Below are positions 48,201-60,200 of a stretch of 64,000 bases of DNA, piece after piece; the stretch's first letter is position 1, and every line of letters begins with the position of its first letter. The position numbers and the translations under genes are program-made. The notes under the pieces are model-generated. The model was given only the letters and a program-made list of their open reading frames with translations, ran no database searches and was not told where the DNA came from. The DNA is from Antedon mediterranea (lineage: Eukaryota; Echinodermata; Crinoidea; Comatulida; Antedonidae), in the NCBI RefSeq assembly GCF_964355755.1, contig NC_092678.1, positions 14,418,922 to 14,482,921 on the forward strand, in the 5' to 3' direction.

Positions 48201-51200
48201 CATTCATCGCAAATCAATACATCTGTATAAACGTATATCAAATCTATAAAAATAATATTTTTTTAAGAAAATCGGCCTGTCTTCAACATTATGATGCAGT
48301 ACTCGAGCTGTTCAACCGATTTTCAGCCATTAAAAACAATTATCGTAGGAGGAGATAGGAAAATGCGATGCATCCTCGTATTATTGTATGTGGGTATTTT
48401 TCAAGATGGACATCCATTAGACAGTGTATACCACGATCGGAAAACACAAATATTTGTGGCCAATCGTTGAACCTAAATCCGTTTTAATATTCAATAACTA
48501 ATTATCGAACTAAATTTAATTAGTAAACAGGGTTACATCAGGTGGTTAAAATCAATATCGAAAGTACGAACCAGCTTTATATACCATCGAGTAAACATTC
48601 TAGAAATAACGCGCGATTTAAAGAATTTTTCCCTTACGTAAATTTATATATAGATACCTCTTTTAACGTACGCATGATCTGCACCGCAAATATATGTTTT
48701 CCACTTTATTTTGTATCATATAATTGATTGTGTTATTTAGGCTTACTTTCTGCAATAATTATTTAGTAGTAATTAAACAAGATCCTACAGTTATTGTGAT
48801 TGGTATAATAATTATGAAAGTATTAAGTTGACTATGTTTTATGTGGACATGCCATTATAAAAGGGTGAATTTAGAATCATGACAGGAATGCAATGAATGA
48901 ATGAAAGCAATGTTCACATTAACCTGTATGTATAAACTACACGATTATGATTTCTTTTATCAGTAAAATTTCAAAATAAGGGAATGCACAGACAATTCAT
49001 ATACGTTCACAACATATATCCAACACCAAAACCTTTTATTTCAATTTCTTTATGTATTATTTATGATACCTAACAATAATTATTTTCTGCAATAACACGT
49101 ATGTGTAAACTCTATGATTATACTTTCTTTATAGGACGGAAAAACATCACTGCATAAATAATTAGACATTTGAATGATAGTTGTTTAGCGATGTGTTTTC
49201 TCAAAAATGTGTAATCAAAATTCTATCAAATTGACTACGTCGTCCATGCACCATACATATACACTATACTAATACGAAAATTAAATTTCATTAAATGTTA
49301 CTTCAAACTTAATTGCAAATACAGTAACAAACAAAACCATTTTTTAACATTAATTATAAATACTATAACTTTAATGCGTGAATTAGTTACCTTTGAAGAG
49401 ACGTAGTTTATTATTGTCTGAGTTATTACCAGATTGAGGGCGCAGTTATTTTGTATGGAAGGCAGGCTGCACTCAATTTTAAGTTTATCCCGAGATATTT
49501 AGCTTTTAAAACGTATTTACAGATTGTTTACTATGTTTAAATTTAATTTATTAATTAAATAGTATATAGTGTAAGGTAATGATAGTTAATTATTATCGCA
49601 CTTATCATATCTTTATTACTTTTTACTAAGGCAAAAAAGGCGTAAAATGAGTTTCGTCACGTGATTGATGTAAATACGTCACCAACGGAGATACAAATTG
49701 GAGGGATGTTCATTCTATATTAAATTTACGGGGAAATTATGTTTATTTATCTCTTTTTTTACCCCATTACAAAATGTAATGTTTTGGTGTGATGTCACTT
49801 ACAACAAATGGCATCCAAATAATCAATAACTGGAAGAACACGACGCGGAATTGTCAACATTATTGTATCTTCCATAACACTCAACATCTCCTTAACACAA
49901 TACTAATAGATTCTAATAATATTCATGGTATGTGGTACTGATATTTTTTTACATTTAATAATAAATTTCGTGATAATAATGTTTTTCTCTATAGGACGGA
50001 AACACACCGCTGCATGAATACATGTGTTCAAATAAACCTACCTTAGAAGCAGTAAACTATCTCAGGAAGCAAGGTGCATCAATAACAGCACTAAATAAGG
50101 TAATATAGGTCTATAAATAATTTATATCATTACACCTAACGTACGTATGATCTTCGCCGCAAACATATCTTATCCACTTTATTTCATACCATATTATATT
50201 TGATTGAGTTATTTAGAATTAGTTGCTGCAATAATGAATTAGTAGAAATTAAACAAGATCCTACAGTTATAGTGAGATTAGTGTATTGAGAAATGAAATT
50301 ATTAATTTTTTAAATAAATTTTATGTGGACATGTCATTATAAATTGGTTGAATTTAGAATCATGACAGAAAGCAATGTTAGCAAATTAGTTTGGTCACGT
50401 GATTGATGTAAATGCGTCACCCGCTGAACTACAAATTAGAAGAATGGTCATTGTATATTAAATTTACGGCGAAATTATGTTTATTTATCTGTTTTTTACC
50501 CCATATTTAAAAATGTAATGTTTTGGTGTGATGTAACTTACAACATTCAAAAGCAAATACATGTTTTTTGGCTATACTAAAAATAGCTTCACACTTGACT
50601 ACATCATCTTCGGAATCACTCCAGAATCATCAAATGGAATCAAAAGCATATAACACATCTGACGTGTATGATTAATGAAGTGGGCTGAAATTGTTTAGAA
50701 CGCGGATGACCTAGATATCTAATATACTTTTATGTTTATAGGAAGGAAAAACAGCAGTATCCGTTTTAGAAGAAAATACGAAGATAGAAAAAACAAAACA
50801 AATCATGATTTTAGAGCATTTTGACAGTAAGTAAAAAATATTATATTAAAATTGAAGTTGATGTAACTTTAAATAGAAAAGGTTCTCCATATTAGCAATA
50901 CACATTTACATAAAACCATGAATTCGAAAACCGAAATGATACATGTATGTTATGCGTATTTTTTAAAATTTATAATTAGAACTGCTAGTTCCTCCAGAAA
51001 TATTTGCCATGGGTAAAGAGGCTATTAAGATATATAAAGATGAATTGAAAGATGGTAAAATTGCAGTTGTAAATTCAAGATGTATGTTTCTTGGGAAGGA
51101 AGGTGCTGGTAAGACAAGCTGCGTAAAGTCCATGCTTAGAGAGAGGTAACAAAATACAATTGATACAAATATGTGTTAACATAAGCTAATGGTATTAATC

Positions 51201-54200
51201 AATTATTTCAACGTAAATGTATACGTGTATTATGTTGACTAATGCTTTCCTCTCTTGAATTTGTATAATATAAAGCTTTTTAAAATTGATTTGTATCAAC
51301 TAGTTTGATAATTTCAATTTGTTAAACTTGCATGTTGGATGTAATGGATTAAAAGTATTTAATAAATTATGTATCAACTTCAACGTACATGTTTACAATA
51401 GATTCAACCCCAAAGAACAATCGACGGATGGTATAGTTACAGCCACCGTGTTTAAAGCAACTGGAGAGAGTAAATGGAAGAAGATTAAAGAGGAAAACGG
51501 TAAAGACAATGTGATGAACCGAACTGTAAATGTTTCTGTTGCTTCCTTTATTATCCTTATTTATATTTCTTTAACATTGATAAACTCTGAGTCAGAAATA
51601 GACACCGCGTTGTGTGAATGCTTAAATGATTGACATCACACAGTAATAGGCATGATACATGTTAACATTAATTCCGTCTTTCTGATAAACATTAAACAAC
51701 ATCTTTGTATACGATCTTCATTTTTTACCAATTGGTTTATTTATACAGATTCTGAGCTTACCAAGAAAATGCGTGAAAATGCATTAGCAGAAAAAGTTGA
51801 CAAAAAGTTAAAACAGGGTATGTACAGCAAAAATAATGGAAGCTTGTTAACATTTGAATGTATTTACTTTTCCTTTATCAATCATGATAATCGAAACTGT
51901 AGATTAATGATTGGATATTAAGGAAGAAAACCTAGATGATGGTATAACAAGGCCAACAGCCATTAAGTCGCGTGCTACAATGCATAGTGATACCGGACCG
52001 ACAGACAAACAGACCGACAGACAGACAGACCGACAGACAGACGGACCGACCGACATAGTGAATTATACTGACCGAAATTACTGAACATGTTTGAAAATGT
52101 TGAAATGTTTAAAAACATTTATATTTTTTTAATTTACGCTTGAGTAGCCTGTCACATTTGACGTGCTCGTATAACGTAATTTCGAGTTGAAAAGTAATTC
52201 AAGAAAACAGAAATCGGGCAAAAAGTGTGCGCAACAACATTTAACGCGCAGTGCGCGCGCAAAAATCTGCGCACTCATGGCAATTTTGTAAACGCTTAAA
52301 ATTGCCTGAAACGTACTCTTATTTCATCGAAAATAAATTTTGAAAATGTTAAGCGCGCGTACGCATGCGTTACATGCGCTACGCACGTCATTGTATTGCC
52401 ATATGATGATTTATGCCCTGAAATTTATGAGTACCAAATTTTATTTAATTGTGATTCATGGTTGTTAAAATATGATTACAAACGTGATTTCATTAAATCG
52501 TGCGTAGACCGCGTAATTTTTTATGGCGCACCGTGAAAACATAACCACATCGATTCCTGGCCATAAGGAATATTCTGTGAAAAATTTACTTAGCTAGATT
52601 AAACTGATATCAAGATAAGGTCATAAAGCGATAAAACGCATAGTGATACCGGACCGACAGACAGACAGACAGACAGACCGACAGACAGACAGACAGACCG
52701 ACCGACCGACTTAGTGAACTATAGAGTCGCTTCCACGCGACTAAAAATGGTGAACTTTAAAGTTCTTTTTAGGATCACCATAAGATAACAAAAAATCACA
52801 TGATTAATATCAATTTAAAAACATGACATTAAAAAAAGACAAATGAAAAGTACTGGCAATAGTAAATCATAGGATATTATTAAAAAACAAGGCCAACAGC
52901 CATTAAGTCGCGTGCTACAATGCATAGTGATACCGGACCGACAGACAAACAGACCGACAGACAGACAGACCGACAGACAGACGGACCGACCGACATAGTG
53001 AACTATACTGACCGAAATTACTGAACATGTTTAAAAATGTTGAAATGTTTCAAAACATTTATATTTTTTTAATTTACACGTGCGTAGCCTGTCACTTTTG
53101 ACGTGCTCGTATAACGTAATTTCGAGTTGAAAAGTAAGTCAAGAAAACAGAAATCGGGCAAAAAGAGTGCGCAATAACATTTAACGCGCAGTGCGCGCGC
53201 AAAAATCTGCGCACTCATGCCAATTTTGTAAACGCTTAAAATTGCCTGAAACGTAGGCTACTCTTATTTCATCGAAAATAAATTTTGAAAATTTTAGGCG
53301 CGCGTACGCATGCGTTACATGCGCTACGCACGTAATTGTATTGCCATATGATGATTTATGCCCTGAAATTTATGAGTACCAAATTTTATTTAATTGTGAT
53401 TCATGGTTGTTAAGATATGATTACAAACGTGATTTCGTTAAATCATGCGTAGACCGCGTAATTTGTTATTGCGCACCGTGAAATCATAACCACATCGATT
53501 CCTGGCCATAAGGAATATTCTGTGAAAAATTGATTTAGCTAGATTAAACTGATATCAAGATAAGGTCATAAAGCGATAAAACGCATAGTGATACCGGACC
53601 GACAGACAGACAGACAGACCGACAGACAGACCGACAGACAGACCGACAGACAGACAGACAGACAGACCGACCGACCGACATAGTGAACTATAGAGTCGCT
53701 TCCACGCGACTAAAAACTTAACAATTATAAAGAGGGTAAAATAGATTCACACTGATGATGGGTAATGCTTCTCGAAACATGTATATAGGTGTCTACAACC
53801 ATCGGTAACATCAGATTGAAACCTTCTGAAACGAGTTGTTTTATTTTCATGTTAATACGTCTAACTTCAAGTCAAAATGTTATTTTCGTGAACTTTAAAA
53901 ATTATTCTATTGATTTGAAATATGATTCCTCCCACAAAATAAAAATTTCTTATAATTAACATTTAAAGAAAACAAGCATGCCTGAAAACCTGGACAGCGA
54001 TCAAATGTGTTTTGTTTCCATGTGTTTTTTTTTATCCTACAATAGATAGCAATGAAAACCGGAGCCTTTGGAACAAATTCGAAGATTTTATAAGAAGTAA
54101 AATAGGAAGTGATGATTTAGAGAGTATTTCAAATGAAATAACTAGCATATGGGACTACGCTGGTCAACTGGATTACTATATAACGCATAGGGTATGCTTA

Positions 54201-57200
54201 TCAATATGTTAATTATTAATAAAAGTAGTATTATTAAAGTATGTAAATAGGATGTACATTGCATTTGACATTATCCCTACAATTAATAGGCAGGCGTGAT
54301 ATCGATATTACCGTTACCGAAATTGTATATCCATACAAACCTATTTTCTGCCGTAACGTAACCATCCCATTAATATGATTAATTCTTCATTATTATACTA
54401 TATCGTGGCCAATACAAGCTTAATGACATACTCCGGATAAATTTCCTTTTCACACCTGATTCATAACACGGGAATGACACTGGTTGCGTGTATTTACACT
54501 GCAAAATACCAACCCATGTAAATGTCCTAGATCAATCGAAATATCGCCCTATCACGCATGAAGAGACACCATAGTAACGGTCTGCTGATAATACCTCCCA
54601 CAATTTTGTTTTATGGCAATACACACACACATTAAGTCTACTCGGGAAGAATAATATCTTGAAATAAAAATGAATAACAAATAACAATAAGTTTTAATTA
54701 TTAAATAAGCGAATAAACAAAATCAATCTTATCCTAATTTTATTTAAATTAAATACTATAGTGGGCGAAGATAGTAAACAAACGGGTAAAAATACGCTGA
54801 GCGTTTTACACCGCAAACACGGGTTCATCCCGGAAGCGTCCCGGGTTGACTTGAGAATGGAGAATGCTCAAAATCATTAAATGCTACATTAATTGTCTGT
54901 GTTTTGTTCAGTTTTTCCTTACAAATACAGTGTCGTACTGCGTTGTGTTTAGTGCGTTGGATAAATTAGACGAACTAGCTAAAAGACGAGATCCAGCATT
55001 GGTAAGTTTAATAAGTTAGATTATGCTATTATATTAAAATGTAATATTAATAGTTTAATATAAGGTACGTAGGCTATATATAATACACTATAATATCCTT
55101 TTAAATCCATTTTACATTTAAAATTAGGGTCCATTAGGAATGACTAATTTGGACATAATTCTGTTCTGGGTAAGGTCAGTATATGAACATACTGTGGTAC
55201 AACATGCTTCAGGAAACACCATTTCAATTGATGGCAAAGTGATAAAATCGCCTCCCATCAGTTTGGTTGCTACTCATATAGACAAATTGCAAGGGAGAAC
55301 ATCAGAAAAGCTGAGAGAGGTAATAGCCACAATAAAATAGACAGATAGATTTAGGAATATATATTGATTATTTCTGTCTATTCGATTATAACAGTGTTTT
55401 ATTGAAGTAGCAGTTAATGTAAATACATAATTAATATACAGGTAATATAAAGAGCAATGGTCATAACGTTGAGTAATACAACATGCACAGATAAGAAGTT
55501 TGAGTGTAACATAATGGAATAAATATTATACTATAATATTTAAAAAAATTCCTGCGAGCTTTTTTTTCGGGAGAAAAACAAAGTGTATACATTATTTTGT
55601 GAGTCGTTAAAAATCATCAATACATACTGTTATGCGTTTGGGTAACGGTTTCACAAGACAATTTAAATATTAGGCACACATTTATCACATCAATAGAAAT
55701 AATAATATCAGAAAAAAGAGTGTGATTAAGTACTGATCAGTGCCGAGATTAGTGCTTCAACAATCAACAAACGTGTATAATGATAACGATAAGAGCATTA
55801 TATGTGTTTACAAATGAATGGTTTGTGTTGCAGGCTATGTACTAAATTGGACAGCCAACTATTTATCGACTTTATACTGTTATTAGACTTATAGCTTGAA
55901 TAGTGTGTGTTCGCAAAAATCTTTCTTACAAAGTGTTTCAATTCAATTGTAGTATTGAACCAGTATATGCTTATTTAAAATGAATCACGATACCCCGTAA
56001 CCGTATATACTGTATTATGTAAATATTTAACCAAACGGTTGCATTGAGTTTATTTCAGTATTGACACGAGCGTGGTTGTAGGCATAGTATGTATCGACAT
56101 AGAACATCTCACGTAATATCAGTTATCTAGCTTTGTATCATCTGGACCGCTAGGCATGTAGGCCTACCGTACATACGATTTCTTATTTAAAAATAGTAAT
56201 CCACTGAAACATTGAACATTGCATTTTGAATTGACAGACTTTAGCAGTAGGCATGGTTGGCAACATTAAACACACACTGCAATATATTACAGTTAAAAAG
56301 TATTAATTTGTTATAAACGTAAACTGTAACAATATTAATACATGTGCTGTTATTATTTGAAGGTTCAGAATATGTATAAGACCATTTTTGCTAAAATGGA
56401 AAGAATGGAATATGCCGAGCATGTAGATCGTGAAATGTACATGGTCAACAACACGGTGAAATCACACGAAGGTATTGAGAAACTTAAGAGAAACGTTGTT
56501 AGATACATGGATGTAATAGGGACGAAGGTCATTCCTCTAAAGTGGCTTGATTTTCAGGAAAGATTGCAAGGAATTGGAAAAACAAGACTTTGCATATCCT
56601 ATAATGAGGTAAATCTTGATTGTACTTCCATTGTATAATAGCAATATCTATTTCATACCATTTCTATGTATATATGATGGCAATTATTGTGTGCACAACA
56701 TATTTAAGGTATGCAAATCACGTGTTTGCTCAAGAATAGTGTGACTCGAAGACCGCCTCGCAATACGTACAGTTTGTTAGATGATAGTGTGTTATTTTGT
56801 AACTAACTAAAAACAAAAATATTGTAGAGATTTGCAATTCCCCTAAAAGACACTGTAGAAAAAACATTGTCATTTTTAGTATGATAGAATAACTATTTTT
56901 ATGTTTTCTGATTTACAATTTATATAAAAACATAATTTTGAATATGTGATTAAGTATGATTTTTACTATAGTATAGGTTTTGAAAAATACACTCTTTAAA
57001 TTGTATCACATTTGAAAAAAAATTGTTACCGCATTAATGATATTGTATCACATATCAAATTAATAGCATAATATGTGGATTTCTTTCTGCATGTAATGAT
57101 TTTTAATTAAATTGTTTAGTTTGAAAAAAATACACTACGTATTAATTTTACTTAATAGATTTTCCGATAGTTTATGCCCAATTTCGTCGCATTACCTTTA

Positions 57201-60200
57201 TTTACCAGGCGTTAATCACAAGGATTCATGTGTATTCATCGGCGAAACCTTCTTCATGGATCACTGATCTTAACTAAACATTAAAACTGCATAAGTTAAA
57301 ATCTGCAGAGTCACCGATGTCCAATGAGCTTAAGCTCATTTCTCATGTCGATGCCGTAGTTTTCAATCTCTTTTGATATTGTTGTCTCAGATATAATATA
57401 CAATATTGTGCTTTTTTTTAATAATTATATTTTCGGCAGACAATCCACAACTTCCCTGTGCAGAATATAATTTATCATTGTACTTCTTATTTCACAACTA
57501 ACAGTACGTCTACATCGTAGTTATTTCTTCATTGTACTTCGAGCTGCACTATGACAGACAATAATTATATAAAGTAAAACATTTACGTCAGCCTAATAAC
57601 CAAATAAACTATCAATTATTTAACGAAACAAAACATTTAAATACAAATACATCAAAACAACTTTATGCTTTAAACAATTGACGAGATTACACGTGTAAAC
57701 TAAAAATGACATTATACACTTTAATAGCCTACTGTGACTTGTAATTGGAAGTGTAATTACCTCTATAATGACTACTATTTTAGTTTGTTATCACAATGTT
57801 GTTATTTAAGTATTAGTCAATATATATAAAATCGTTTTGATAAAATGTATAATTTTGATTAGGCTACTCGAATTTGCACTGAATGTGGAATTTCCGAAGA
57901 AGCGATCATCGTTGCCATAAGGTAGATGAATGACATTGGAAAGATTATGTATTCCGAAAAAGACGAGAAATTAAAAAACACAGTAATAACTAATCTTCAC
58001 ACGATGATACAGATGTTGACAACTGTGATCACAGTATTTCCACCAGATATTGAAGATGTAAGTAGACAAATCATAATAATTATCATAGTATTAGAATAAG
58101 AAAAAAATAGATAAAATATAAATTCTATTTTGCTGAAAACTGGAGTCTTCAATTGTGAAGAAATTTGTAGTAATTATTGTGTATACTTACTTACTTATTT
58201 GTAAATAGAAGAAAATGAAGACGCTATGGAAAAGACTTGAAGAAGAAGGTATTCTTGAGGAAAAGTTACTACGTTATTTGTGGACAACTCAAAACCGAGA
58301 TCACTTCGAAATCTTCATTGAAGTGATGAGGGTGTTTTGGTTGCTCTATGAGAAGAAGAGTGTAAGTATTATGTGCATCAATTGATAATTATAAGATATT
58401 ATTCTCTCTCATCAATATTGTGTAATCACCAATGTTTATAATAACAGGTACAAGAAGGTAACCGTGAATTCTTGGTTCCATGTCGGATGAAAGTTTTTAC
58501 AAATACTAGTCTAGAAGTGACAAAAGATGACATGCATATGGTATCAATTTACCTGACTCCGACAGACTTTCTTCCTGAGGCTGTGTACCACACTTTAGTT
58601 GTTGTATTTCTTGAATTGATGAATGGTACAGATAGTGATGATTCAAAAGTGTTCCGGAATCGTAGTGATTTTGAATTTAAAGATCACAAAGTCAGTTTAG
58701 GTGCCGTACAAATTAATCGTGAAAATGAAAAACCACACGCAATTAAGGTAGGACAATTAATTGTTAGATATTTCTCACTATGTTTGTAGCATATAAATAA
58801 ATATTAGATCAATTATTATATATAGTGCATGTATTACTTATAGTACATAATGGCATAACGCATCTTGTACTACGCACCTACACCTACCAACTTAACATAT
58901 CTCTTATTAAGTAATGTTTACAACAATAACACAAATCAACCAACCAAATTAACTTTAATAAAGAGAAAGAAAGGCTTCATCAACAAACACTTACTTTTGA
59001 TTTACTTTTGTTTTATTACTTAATAGCTGCAAATATATCGTAGGACAGAAAATAGTTTCGACACAGAAGTTGGTGGCGCCAAACCAAAAAAACGACAACT
59101 GAAACCGAGTGTTTGCATGGAGGTAATCATTAGTATGCATGATATTAACACTCCTGAATAAAATGTAATGTAAATGTAAATTAAATGTAATATCGTACAC
59201 CACTTCCATGTGTTCAGGTACTAAGTTACTTGAGGGTCCAACTACAAACCGTATGCAACATATATGAACGTAGTGGTTACAATCTACGTGTGGTATGCGA
59301 TGCTTGTAATCCAAAGGAACATCACTTAGTTTACCTTGAAAAGTGTTTGAAGAATGATGTAGTTCCATGTGGAGAAGATACGACTATGAATACAGCTCAT
59401 ATCAAGCGATATTTTTCTAAAGGTAAATTTGTTTTCTGTTTATGTTCCTTCGTCAATTTCATTACCTCATCTTAATTAAATCTCAATCTTTTTTATCATC
59501 TTTATTCGTCATTACCATTGATAAATACATCAACAACACACTACAAAATGAACTTAACTCGTTTGAAAAATTAGGAGTCTAATGACAGGCGCCTAGCAGA
59601 AGTGTTTCAGTTATGCTTCACATGTCATTGACGTTATCGGTTTATATTTTAATCTTTTAAAGAGCTGCTATATTATTTCATTGAGAGTTTAACAATAATA
59701 CAGGTATCGCTCCCCTGTATTTCATTTAAAAAACTAAGATGTTTGTTCTTTTAGCAAAAGAGTATATAGCTCTTACAACTTTGTCACTCAGATACTGTGT
59801 CCGTGAGAGCTAATCTGTCACTAAACATTTGCAAGCTATTAGATAATTGAAATAATAGTACTATCAATATTTAAATTCAATATACAATACTGATATTACA
59901 ATTAATTACTTTACAATAGTTATACACACATGATACAATAATATTGGTAAATTTTCTCATATAAAATATGTAAAATCTCTACGATTTCTACAAAACAAAT
60001 GTTGCGTGGTAAAAATCCTCAGCCATCCAATCTGGCTCTTGAAAATAGTGTAGCTGCTCCTGTTGATTACTATATCGTCCAGTAGGCCTATTATGTCTAG
60101 AGACAATCAAAATAACCTGCATTTTACTTGTCTGCCACTACCTTTCCAGCACATAGGTTACTTTTTAAGTTCCCTGGGTCGTCGCAAATGTAAATACCAT

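Noticed and set aside
51319-51633. 104-residue open frame around the switch I exon
   Set aside because: Only 51402-51499 fits the splice phases and the Roc pattern. The rest is intron read-through with a hydrophobic, low-pattern tail.
51652-51921. 89-residue open frame around the short charged exon
   Set aside because: Sequence before the TTATACAG acceptor and after the GTATGT donor has intron character; only 51749-51817 is kept.
57921-57926. A short intron starting at AAG|GTAGAT to explain away the in-frame TAG
   Set aside because: The COR-like frame resumes right after the stop and no acceptor exists close enough downstream; a nonsense change is simpler.
58991-59368. 125-residue minus-strand open frame
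   Set aside because: It lies opposite two well-supported + strand exons and has no family pattern; it is a shadow.
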